DNA of 32,673 nucleotides, taken from Spirochaetales bacterium. Its GTDB lineage: Bacteria; Spirochaetota; Spirochaetia; DSM-2461. A program made the position numbers and the translations under genes. Below are positions 24,417 to 31,987 of the stretch, one piece after another (within the stretch, counting starts at the first letter, position 1; every line of letters starts with the position of its first letter). The stretch spans positions 1-32,673 of the forward strand of contig JAFGXR010000053.1 of the NCBI GenBank assembly GCA_016936555.1, in the 5' to 3' direction. Below the pieces are notes generated by a model. It saw only the letters and a program-made list of their open reading frames with translations. It did not search any database and had not been told where the DNA came from.

Positions 24417-25402
24417 AGGCCGCTTCGCTTTTCCGCCGATTTAACAAGAGCGGAAACGAGGCTGTTGTAATCGTATCCCGCTTTAAAGGCCATAAGCGTG
24501 TAGAAGGAGAAATCTTTGGTCGATTCGTCGAAATCCATTCCGGGCAGGGGATTGATTTCCAGAAACCAGGGTCTGTCATAGCGGTCTATTCTGAAATCAA
24601 GCCTGGCGAATTCCCTGATATTCAGGATCCGGCAGATTTCCTCCGTATCTTCTTTCAGTTTCTCTTCCAGTTTTTCGTCCAGAACGGCGGGGCAGATGTA
24701 ATTGTCCAGGTCGTCATAGACGGTTTTGGCGATCTGCCCGAAGACGTTGGACGCCGATTCGGGCATTCTGGAAAAATCCACTTCAAGCAGGGGGAAAATC
24801 TCAATTTCCTCTTCGGGGCGGACGATGACGCCGATGCTGATTTCCCGGCCCTCTATAAACTCCTCCGCCAGAATCTCCTCCCTGTAGAGATCTATCATAT
24901 CGCCGGCCTTGGCGATAAGGGATTCCCGGTCGTAGACCACATTGTCTTCGTTTATACCAATGGAAGAGCCCTCTCTGTTCGGTTTCAGAATCACCGGGAA
25001 GAGCAGATCAATCTCCCCGGCCTCTTCGACGGTGGATATGACGGAATAGGCCGGGGTGCTCACTTCCGATCCCCTTAGAAAGTGCTTGGTCCAGGCTTTG
25101 TTCAGGCAGACGGCCAGAGTGCCCGGTCCGGACCCCACATAGGGAATCCCCAGCATTTCCAGAATGGCCGGAATATGGGATTCCCGGCTTTCGCCCCTTA
25201 TCCCTTCGGCCCTGTTGAAAACAAGATCGGGCCATTCCTTCCTGAGCCTGTCCATCACATTCTCATCGGCTTCGATGAAGCTGTACTCATGACCCATATT
25301 CTCAATCGCTTTTTTTATCTGCTCAATCGTATGGGGCGGATCGAATTCCACCTGGAATTCGTCCTCTTCCTTTCTGGTGTTGAGTATAAGAGCTACTTTC
25401 AT
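24413..25402 (-). CDS. ATP-grasp ligase, D-alanine-D-alanine ligase-like
   Basis: A 329-residue carboxylate-amine ligase. The N-terminal domain has VFNRAEGIRGESRES (61-75), where Ddl enzymes bind the first substrate. The central ATP-grasp shows FPVILKPNREGSSIGI (135-150). Metal and product sites are in ARLDFRIDR and FLEINPLPGMDF, comparable to the EVNTLPG signature of Ddl. It differs from housekeeping Ddl in the N-terminal region and in having an acidic tail after the signature (DESTKDFSF), so amino acids other than D-Ala are plausible substrates. It overlaps both neighbours by ATGA. Confidence 0.87.
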   Translation of the reverse strand: MKVALILNTRKEEDEFQVEFDPPHTIEQIKKAIENMGHEYSFIEADENVMDRLRKEWPDLVFNRAEGIRGESRESHIPAILEMLGIPYVGSGPGTLAVCLNKAWTKHFLRGSEVSTPAYSVISTVEEAGEIDLLFPVILKPNREGSSIGINEDNVVYDRESLIAKAGDMIDLYREEILAEEFIEGREISIGVIVRPEEEIEIFPLLEVDFSRMPESASNVFGQIAKTVYDDLDNYICPAVLDEKLEEKLKEDTEEICRILNIREFARLDFRIDRYDRPWFLEINPLPGMDFDESTKDFSFYTLMAFKAGYDYNSLVSALVKSAEKRSGL

Positions 25403-26811
25403 GATTCCTCGTACTGGCGGATGAATCCGCTGATTTCTTCTTTATATATCTTCAGAACCTTCTCTTTCAGTTCCCCGGGGATCGAAATCGACGGGTAGAG
25501 TGAAACAAAACGCTCAAAAAGTTCTTTTTTCCTCTCCTCCGCTTCAGCCATAAGAGGCGAATGGCGGAATCTTTCCACCAGGGGCTCCTGCGAGCCGAAG
25601 CGGGCGGCGCAGTGAAAGGCGAACAGCTGCTCGTCCCTGGCCAGGTCCGTCCGGGCGTAGGGGAACTCGGTGCTGCCTCCGAAAAGGGCGAAGTAGCGGC
25701 TGTTCTCTTCGGTCAGCAGCGGCCCGGTCAGGCCTATGGCCGCCGGGTCCACAGCGCCGCCGATGCACATGAGATACATTTTCGCGCAAATGGAGCAATC
25801 GTGGCACCAGCGGTTATCCCGTCCCCCCTCGTTCTCGGCGAAGCAGCTCATCTGATAGGAGGCGTAGCGGGGATACCGGTTGACGATCATCCGCTGAATC
25901 ATCATATCCATAAGAGGTTCGATCAGGCTTCCCGTCCTCACAGGGCGTTCCGCTGTGAGAAGTGAGGTCATGGAGTTGATATGGGTCGTCCACATATGGG
26001 TCTGGTCGTAGCAGGGGTAGACGGTCCAGCGGCCCGTGCTGTCCCCGTAGAAGGAGCCGGCGGACTGCTCGTTGCCGAAAAAGATATAGTCCCCGCCGCA
26101 GGCTCTGGCATAGGGGAGCATCATAAGGGCGTATTCCGTGGACTGGAGACCCCATCCGTATTCGTTTTTATCGGTTCCCAGATGGAGATCGTCTCTCAGC
26201 AGCCCCGTGGAGTGTTCCAGTATCTTCAGTTCGACTCCGAACTCCTTCAGGAAGGCCGCCGCCAGGATTTCCTTGTGCATCCGTTCCCGGGAAAAGCCCG
26301 GTTCATCGACAAATACGGGAACCGGTTCCAGGCCGATTTCTTCGGCGACGGCGTAAGTCAGAAGCGAGTCTTTTCCGAAGGAGAGAGGTACGATGGCCTT
26401 TTCCCCCGGGACGGAGTCAGCCGGTACCGGCCATGGAGACGGAAGAGCCGGCGCCGAACCGGAAAAACGGAAATCGAGCCCGAGGAACCGTTCGATCTCT
26501 TCCGCCGTGGAAAACCCGTCCATATCGCAGCACGAGGGGATGTCGCCAATGAAGTTCTGGCGGAAGAAGGGCTCGAGAAAAGGCCGGCCCGTTGAGAAAA
26601 CCAGCCCTTTGAGATCCCGTATCTTCATGGGCAGATGCATCGCCGCGGCGAAGACGAGATTGTCCAGAAGCAGCTGCCGCGTTATCTCCGGCACGGCCTG
26701 CCAGACATCTGCCGGCCAGGAAACGGAATAGCTGTTTCCGCGGAAACCTATCTCGATGCCGCTTTCAATGAGTGAGCCTGTGACAGGTGCAAAAGATGGC
26801 CCGGCGATCAT
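25399..26811 (-). CDS. PP-loop ATPase with QueC-like cysteine cluster, function unknown
   Basis: A 470-residue protein. The PP-loop PLSFGKDSLLTY (142-153) shows an adenylating alpha-hydrolase fold as in QueC, asparagine synthetase and TilS. Near residue 335 the segment WCHDCSICAKMYL carries a CxxCxxC cluster like the zinc site of QueC-type enzymes. The N-terminal 110 residues look like a separate domain. Such proteins activate a carboxylate or carbonyl with ATP to form an amide, nitrile or thioamide, or to aid epimerisation. The MurL group (UDP-MurNAc-L-Ala-L-Glu epimerase) is one family of similar size to compare; I cannot confirm membership. It is coupled by ATGA overlaps to the PLP and ATP-grasp genes. 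Confidence 0.75.
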   Translation of the reverse strand: MIAGPSFAPVTGSLIESGIEIGFRGNSYSVSWPADVWQAVPEITRQLLLDNLVFAAAMHLPMKIRDLKGLVFSTGRPFLEPFFRQNFIGDIPSCCDMDGFSTAEEIERFLGLDFRFSGSAPALPSPWPVPADSVPGEKAIVPLSFGKDSLLTYAVAEEIGLEPVPVFVDEPGFSRERMHKEILAAAFLKEFGVELKILEHSTGLLRDDLHLGTDKNEYGWGLQSTEYALMMLPYARACGGDYIFFGNEQSAGSFYGDSTGRWTVYPCYDQTHMWTTHINSMTSLLTAERPVRTGSLIEPLMDMMIQRMIVNRYPRYASYQMSCFAENEGGRDNRWCHDCSICAKMYLMCIGGAVDPAAIGLTGPLLTEENSRYFALFGGSTEFPYARTDLARDEQLFAFHCAARFGSQEPLVERFRHSPLMAEAEERKKELFERFVSLYPSISIPGELKEKVLKIYKEEISGFIRQYEES

Positions 26812-27923
26812 GACTGCTTTCCTGTAATCACGGCGACGTATCTGTCGCCGGGGAGCCGCTCCGTATTGTGCCTGTTGATCAGGGCGATGAGACCGGCGGT
26901 GGAGGCGGGGAGAACAACCATGCCGTCGGTTTTTTTCAGGGTCGATACGGCTTCCTTCATGGCTTTGTCCGATACGTATGAGGCGAATCCGCCGCTTTCG
27001 TATATGGCGTCGAGGGCTTCATTGCCGTCGATGGAATGCCAGTTGATCAGAGGCTCGTTTACCTCCGTCTCCTTAATGGAGCCGGGATCGAGATCGATGC
27101 ACTGCCGGCTGCCCCGGACATAGGATTCGATGATGGGGTTTTTTCTGTAGGAGGATCCGGCTATGATTTTGGGAATCCGCGACGTCTTGCAGCGGCGGTA
27201 GAGGCTGAGAAATCCCAGATAGATCCCCGCCAGCGTTGTTCCGTTGGAGACGGAAACGGCGACGGCGGCGGGCGCATCCCTCAACTCATCGTAAATTTCA
27301 TAGGATATCTGGGCATAGGCTTCCAGCTGCAGGACCGTATTGGCTCCCCCGGGATTGGCGTCGTAGATCTCTCCTTCCGCTGCCAGGGTCCGGGAGAGAT
27401 CGCAGGAATCTTCGTAATCCCTTCCGGAGAAATGGATTTCCGCTCCGTACCGGGTCATATCGGCGAGCCGTTTGGTTTTATATCCCTCGGGAATGAAGAT
27501 GATGCATTTGAGCCCCGCCAGATTGCAGGCCAGAGCCATGGCCGCCCCGTAGTTCCCGCAGGTCGCGAGCGTTACCGCTTCATAACCGCGGCGCAGGGCG
27601 TCCAGAACCTGGGCGAAGGCGATTCTGTCCTTATGGGTCCCCGTGGGGTTGCCCCCCTCGAACTTGAGGTAGAGGTTTCTCAGGTTGATTTCCCTCTCTA
27701 TATTGCGGCCCCTTGTCAGGGCTGTGTCGCCGATTTCTCTGTCTATGATATCCCGGAAGGCGGAGATCCTGTCCTCTGTGGGATTTGAACGGTCCGAGGA
27801 AGTCAGAATCTGATTTTTCAGATCCGTATCGATAGGGGGAACGTGGGAAACGGCACCGTCCAGCAGCAGATCGTTTCCCGAAGGCGCGGGCTCATCAGCG
27901 GATGTATTCATCCTTAACCTCAT
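26808..27923 (-). CDS. Threonine-synthase-like PLP-dependent enzyme
   Basis: A 371-residue fold-type II PLP enzyme, first gene of a four-gene operon. The PLP lysine is predicted as Lys98 in GNPTGTHKDR (threonine synthase has NPTGSFKDR), followed by TCGNYGAAMALAC (the S/TxGNxG motif) and a phosphate-binding turn near VSVSNGTTLAG. The family performs beta- or gamma-replacement and elimination on O-phosphohomoserine, phosphoserine and similar substrates, making threonine, cysteate or diaminopropionate. The altered loops and the operon context argue against housekeeping threonine synthase. ATG 27923 has GGAG nine bases upstream; the ATG four codons later also has an AGG-rich SD and could be used instead. 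Confidence 0.83.
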   Translation of the reverse strand: MRLRMNTSADEPAPSGNDLLLDGAVSHVPPIDTDLKNQILTSSDRSNPTEDRISAFRDIIDREIGDTALTRGRNIEREINLRNLYLKFEGGNPTGTHKDRIAFAQVLDALRRGYEAVTLATCGNYGAAMALACNLAGLKCIIFIPEGYKTKRLADMTRYGAEIHFSGRDYEDSCDLSRTLAAEGEIYDANPGGANTVLQLEAYAQISYEIYDELRDAPAAVAVSVSNGTTLAGIYLGFLSLYRRCKTSRIPKIIAGSSYRKNPIIESYVRGSRQCIDLDPGSIKETEVNEPLINWHSIDGNEALDAIYESGGFASYVSDKAMKEAVSTLKKTDGMVVLPASTAGLIALINRHNTERLPGDRYVAVITGKQS

Positions 27924-27969
27924 GCGGATAACTCCAAGTCCTAAGGGGACGTATCCGCTACATACGCTT

Positions 27970-27998
27970 CAAATACATCTTATATTCACCAAAGTCAA
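27970..27998 (-). promoter_or_regulatory. Candidate promoter of the PLP/PP-loop/ATP-grasp/GNAT operon
   Basis: On the minus strand, TTGACT (27993-27998) and TATTTG (27970-27975) are 17 bases apart. The -35 is good and the -10 mediocre. A small hairpin (CGTAT/ATACG) lies in the short leader. No terminator separates it clearly from the kinase gene upstream, so read-through from that gene cannot be excluded. Confidence 0.4.
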
Positions 27999-28037
27999 GA
28001 GATAAAAAATCACTCTGTCAGAAAAGAACCGGGTCCT

Positions 28038-29639
28038 TCAGAATTGAGTCAGACCGGTAAAGCGCAGGCTCAGGAGGAGCCCCGGATCGAGAGCTCTGCT
28101 TTCAATGGTACCGCCGTATTTATAAACCAGATTGTAAATGATGCTCAGCCCCAGTCCGGCCTTCCCCTTATGCCGTTCCGTTGTGTAAAAAGGAGCGAAG
28201 ATCTTCTCCAGATCCTGTTCGTTGATTCCCGAACCGTTGTCCCGGTAATCGATAATGACCGTTTCGTTTTCCTTCCGTGAGTCCAGTCTTATTATGCCGC
28301 CTCCTCCGGATTTAAAACCGTGGATGAAGGAATTTTCGATAAGATTGGTAAAGATCAGGATGAAATCGCTCTGGCAGGCCTCGAAATGAAGCCGTTCATC
28401 GATATTGTTCTGAACGGTTACGTTTCTGTCCGCATATTCCGCGGAAAGGAGCTGATAGACACTGGAAAAGCATTCCTTGACATTAAACAGGGCGTAGTCT
28501 TCCGACGTGGTATTGATGGCGAGATTTTTGAAATCGGTGATATGTTCGTCCGTTCGGCTCAGAGAGTCGGCGATGATCTTCATGCTTTCCCGGAGCTTGT
28601 TGAAAAAAGCGATCAGTTTCGTTTTTGTCAGCGACCCTTCCTCAAAACTCAGCAGAGTGTTTTCTATCAGGTCGGAGAGATAGCTGTTTGCCGTAATCGC
28701 GATGCCCAGAGGGGTGTTTATCTCATGGGATACTCCCGCCACCAGCGAGCCGAGGGCGGCCATTTTTTCCGATTCGATAAGGTGCTTCTGGCTGATCCGC
28801 AGCTCTTCGGTTCTCTGCTCCACAAGCTCCTGGAGTCGGTTCTCCTGGCGGAACCGGCTGACGAAACGGCCGATCATGCGGGCCAGTTCTCCCAGAATCT
28901 CCTTTTTCCACTGAGGGAGCGGAGAATGTGTCAGAAGATTATCGCAGGCAATCCAGCCTACAGGATCCTCGCCGTCGAAAAACGCCGCAAGGGAATTCCA
29001 GCCCGTACCGACTTCGGCGCCCTCGTTTTTCAGCAGCCTGTCGAATTCGACCTGGACATTGTCCCGGCTTGCAATAGCTCCCAAAGCCCTTTTATCATCT
29101 TCCAGATCCGCTTCATAATGGCTCTGATCGATGATTTCCCCCCGGTCATTGGTTCCCCAGGAACCGAGCATTTTCTGTTTATCTTCCGATATGAGAATGA
29201 TGCCTATTCTGTCGATATGGAGTTCGCTGCGCCCCCATTCCACGATTTTCCGGTAGATATCCTTTTCCGAATGGCTGGTGCAGAGATCGGCGTAAATCCT
29301 GTTCAGGACTTTCTGCTCCCGTACGAAATCCTCCCAGTCCGAGGTTTCCCGTCTCATGGCTATGAGATAGTGCTTTTCCTTTATTAGATAGCTGACTTCG
29401 ATTTGATGAATTCTGTCCCATTTGTCTTTCAGGTCGAGGTTTTCTGTTTTATGGTTGAGGACCAGGTCGGGAAAAAGATCGGTAATATTGCCTATGACCC
29501 GGGCGGAAAAGACCTGTTCCGCTTCCTGATTGAGGTTGCAGCGGCTTCCGTCTTCATCACATAAGACAAGAGGAACAGGGGTTTTTTGAAAAACTGTTTC
29601 AAACAGGTCGATTTCATGGCCTCCTGATACAATAATCAT
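28038..29639 (-). CDS. Sensor histidine kinase with PAS and GAF domains
   Basis: A soluble sensor kinase of about 533 residues from ATG 29639. The open frame extends to 29828, but the extra residues are not protein-like and would overlap the divergent gene. Residues 10-100 look like a PAS domain, 110-265 a GAF domain and 270-300 a coiled coil. The HisKA motif AGVSHEINTP has His305, and HATPase boxes N (FTNLIENSF), G1 (DNGSGI) and G2 (GKAGLGLSI) follow. No response regulator is adjacent, so it is an orphan. No cysteine in the GAF domain sits in an obvious bilin-binding context. No membrane segment is seen. The start has only a weak SD. Confidence 0.88.
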   Translation of the reverse strand: MIIVSGGHEIDLFETVFQKTPVPLVLCDEDGSRCNLNQEAEQVFSARVIGNITDLFPDLVLNHKTENLDLKDKWDRIHQIEVSYLIKEKHYLIAMRRETSDWEDFVREQKVLNRIYADLCTSHSEKDIYRKIVEWGRSELHIDRIGIILISEDKQKMLGSWGTNDRGEIIDQSHYEADLEDDKRALGAIASRDNVQVEFDRLLKNEGAEVGTGWNSLAAFFDGEDPVGWIACDNLLTHSPLPQWKKEILGELARMIGRFVSRFRQENRLQELVEQRTEELRISQKHLIESEKMAALGSLVAGVSHEINTPLGIAITANSYLSDLIENTLLSFEEGSLTKTKLIAFFNKLRESMKIIADSLSRTDEHITDFKNLAINTTSEDYALFNVKECFSSVYQLLSAEYADRNVTVQNNIDERLHFEACQSDFILIFTNLIENSFIHGFKSGGGGIIRLDSRKENETVIIDYRDNGSGINEQDLEKIFAPFYTTERHKGKAGLGLSIIYNLVYKYGGTIESRALDPGLLLSLRFTGLTQF

Positions 29640-29690
29640 AGTACCGGATTTTTCAGGTTGCCACAAAATCGGTCGGTTCAAGGAGAAAAA

Positions 29691-30746
29691 GTGAAAGGGG
29701 AAATCAGAATTCTGAAAATACTGCTCGCCCTCTATATCTTTCTGTGTCTGCTTTTTGCGGGACTCAATTACGGCGTGGCGCCCGGAGCATCGGAAGAGGT
29801 GGCGGAGCTGATCAGAAATATCTGGCATTTTTATGAAAACTACTTCAAGACATTTCTCATTATTGCAGGATCATGGCTTACGCTCCGCATCACAGGAAAG
29901 AGATCCCGAATGCAGAAGAGAAATTTTACCGGATTCATTATGGCGGCTTTACTTGTTCATATCCTGGGACCGGTCCTGACGGGTAACCCCGATCTGTATT
30001 TTTTCGCCATGCCTCTTCCCTGGTCTTCCACGGCTCTGCAGGCCGCTGTGGAAGAATCTGCCTTCCGCTCTCATCATCTGCCCCTATGGGGGCTCGGGGG
30101 CTTAAGCGCTTCACTTGCGGTTTATATCCTCATCACGGTTGTTATTTTCACAGGAACGGTTCTTTTAGGCAGAAGGTGGCAATGCTCGACCCTCTGTCTG
30201 TTCAACGGGTTTATCTCCGAAACCTTCTCTCCTGCCTTTCCCCTCCTTGGAAAGAGATCCGCTCCCGGAAAAAAACTGAGGAAACTGTTTGTTGTTTTGA
30301 AGTGGGCTCTTCTGGCTGCCGCTTTACTCTTCTTTCTCTTCTGGTTTTACGTTCTCATCTCCGGGGATTACAGAGAGTCCTTGGCGGAACGGCTGGCCGA
30401 TATTGAGGTCTATAAATACCTTACGGTCGAACTTTTAATGGCCATGTTTTTCTGGGTGGCCTTTACGGGCAGGGGATACTGCTACTACTGTCCCCTGGGG
30501 ACGGTCCTGGGGTGGATTTCCCGTCGGGCCGGTCAGAAAATCCGGACCGATTTGAAGAACTGCATCCAATGCGGTAAATGCGATAGAACCTGTCCCATGG
30601 CTATTGAAATCCGCAAATATGCGCAGATGAAGAGAGATGTTGTTTCCTCCCGTTGTGTCGGCTGCGGCCACTGCGTCGATGCCTGTCCAACCGGAACTCT
30701 GGAGTATTCAACAGCATTTCTGGAAAAAATCAGGAGGGTAAAATGA
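29691..30746 (+). CDS. Membrane-bound polyferredoxin, NapH/NosR-like
   Basis: A 351-residue inner-membrane iron-sulfur protein, started at GTG 29691 with AAGGAG just upstream. Five or six membrane segments are followed by two ferredoxin-type [4Fe-4S] motifs: CIQCGKCDRTCP and CVGCGHCVDACP. Before them lie two CxxxC/CxxC elements at membrane ends, CSTLC after TM4 and CYYCPLG after the last TM, as in NapH, NosR and CcoG-like proteins. The family carries electrons across or along the membrane to a redox enzyme. The gene overlaps the bilin-reductase-like gene by ATGA, so that protein is the likely electron acceptor. It diverges from the kinase gene. Confidence 0.88.
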   Translation: MKGEIRILKILLALYIFLCLLFAGLNYGVAPGASEEVAELIRNIWHFYENYFKTFLIIAGSWLTLRITGKRSRMQKRNFTGFIMAALLVHILGPVLTGNPDLYFFAMPLPWSSTALQAAVEESAFRSHHLPLWGLGGLSASLAVYILITVVIFTGTVLLGRRWQCSTLCLFNGFISETFSPAFPLLGKRSAPGKKLRKLFVVLKWALLAAALLFFLFWFYVLISGDYRESLAERLADIEVYKYLTVELLMAMFFWVAFTGRGYCYYCPLGTVLGWISRRAGQKIRTDLKNCIQCGKCDRTCPMAIEIRKYAQMKRDVVSSRCVGCGHCVDACPTGTLEYSTAFLEKIRRVK

Positions 30747-31633
30747 GAAAATCCATAAGACTGGTCCTATCGGTGATGGCCGGGCTCCTTATTCTGCTGG
30801 CAGGAGCGGGCATATGGTTTGTCCTGTCGCCGGGAAGTTCCGACTACGGGACTTTTCTGAACATGAGGGGCTATCAGATCGGGGCATTGAACCGGTACGA
30901 TGGGGAAGAGAAGAGTATCAACCGGTATTTTGATAATTATAAACTCGATCTGCCGCTTCTCTATAAGCTTATGTTTAAAGCCGAGAATCTCTCGCTCTTT
31001 CTCAAAAGCTTCAGAGCGGAGAAGATCGATACGGCCTCGATCAATCAGCTGGAGATCGGAAACGGCACAGAGAATTTTTTTGATTTTACCTTTATGATCC
31101 GGCCCGATTACCGGTATAACGCCCCGCTATTTCACGGCGACGCGCTCAAAGCTCTTCCCGGCGTGACGAGCGCTTTGTATATGGATTTTTATTCGCTTAA
31201 TGACGATGTCGATCCGGAACGTTTCTTCTCTGTTTCAAGGGACAAACTGGAAAAAGCCCTGGAGCTGGCGCGGCCCTACTGGAAAACCGAAGGATTCGGA
31301 GAGCTGACCCCCCATCTCGATCCCTGGAAAAGCCCCTACCGGCTGGAGATGGTGGAGCCTGAAAAGGGGACGGAAGAGGAGAAAAGAGCCTATTTCGAAA
31401 CTGTCTATGCCTGTTTCGTGCTCTATTCCGAGGCCTATCTGGAAGCGCTGGACAATTGTTCCCGCGATGATGATCCTTCAGTCGAAGCGATCCGGGAAAG
31501 GGAAGTGAAGGATTTCGTATCCATCCTCTACGAGAAGGATATGGCTGTGAAGATGGGGAAAATGATCTTCCCCGAAGAGGATTTTGACCGATATTTCCTC
31601 GAGGGATTCTGGGGGACGGGACCTCTCGATTAA
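30743..31633 (+). CDS. Membrane-anchored protein resembling ferredoxin-dependent bilin reductases
   Basis: A 296-residue protein from ATG 30743, chosen because it overlaps the polyferredoxin stop (ATGA) behind GGAGGG. Residues 7-28 form one hydrophobic segment, either signal anchor or signal peptide. The rest reads like the PcyA/PebA/HY2 fold: FRAEKID (90-96), FMIRPDYRYNAPLFHGDAL (117-135, compare PcyA PLYGLPLFGCDIV), YMDFYSL (146-152) where bilin reductases have a VLDLxPL strand, and a C-terminal SILYEKDMAVKMGKMIFPEEDFDRYFLEGF that parallels the KND..VLEKAFGEAWAERYM..LFD end of PcyA. Asp133 aligns with the catalytic Asp105 of PcyA. The residues equivalent to PcyA His74 and His88 do not appear conserved. 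The comparison is from memory, so function as a tetrapyrrole reductase is a hypothesis. Confidence 0.6.
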   Translation: MRKSIRLVLSVMAGLLILLAGAGIWFVLSPGSSDYGTFLNMRGYQIGALNRYDGEEKSINRYFDNYKLDLPLLYKLMFKAENLSLFLKSFRAEKIDTASINQLEIGNGTENFFDFTFMIRPDYRYNAPLFHGDALKALPGVTSALYMDFYSLNDDVDPERFFSVSRDKLEKALELARPYWKTEGFGELTPHLDPWKSPYRLEMVEPEKGTEEEKRAYFETVYACFVLYSEAYLEALDNCSRDDDPSVEAIREREVKDFVSILYEKDMAVKMGKMIFPEEDFDRYFLEGFWGTGPLD

Positions 31634-31648
31634 AACGGTTCTGAACTG

Positions 31649-31987
31649 TCAGGCTTCGTGGCTCAATTTTGAATGGACCTCATGGCTGACATATCTGACT
31701 TCGATTTTATAGCAATCCCGCATGGTTCCTTCGCGGGTGTATCCCAGCCTGCGGGGAATGTTTCCCGACAGGATGTTTTCCTCATCGCAGCGGATAATGA
31801 TTCTGTGGAACCCTGTTTCAAAGAGAGCCTTTTCCAGGACGGCCACCGCTTCGCTCATGTAGCCTTTTCCCTCGAACTGACCGAGGATCCAGTACCCGAT
31901 CTCGCAGGTTTCGTTATTCCAGTTGAAATCAAAAGCGCCTACATTGCCCATATATTCGCACGAATCATTGAAAATGGGGAATTCATG
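31649..31987 (-). pseudogene. N-terminally truncated GNAT acetyltransferase (RimJ/RimL type)
   Basis: The minus-strand frame contains EIGYWILGQFEGKGYMSEAV, then IIIRCDEENILSGNIPRRLGYTREGTMRD, the acetyl-CoA-binding half of ribosomal-protein-serine/alanine acetyltransferases. Homologous-looking residues (EFPIFNDSCEYMGNVG) extend upstream of the first ATG (31951) right up to the stop codon of the STAS-like gene at 31988, in the same frame. The first 60-80 residues of a normal member are missing and there is no SD. This looks like a deletion junction rather than a complete small gene. Confidence 0.75.

Noticed and set aside
27036-27788. A 250-codon plus-strand frame opposite the PLP enzyme
   Set aside because: Mirror image of a clear fold-type II PLP enzyme; composition is not protein-like.
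26808-27923. Housekeeping threonine synthase (thrC)
   Set aside because: The PLP motif is altered (GTHKDR), no other threonine genes are nearby, and the gene is embedded in a specialised operon. It is not fully excluded without the rest of the genome.
28845-29310. The kinase GAF domain as a bilin-binding phytochrome-type domain paired with the bilin-reductase-like gene
   Set aside because: No cysteine in the usual chromophore-binding context and no phytochrome motifs; adjacency alone is not enough.
28320-29387. A 355-codon plus-strand frame opposite the histidine kinase
   Set aside because: The HisKA and HATPase boxes are on the minus strand; the plus frame has no motif and no SD.
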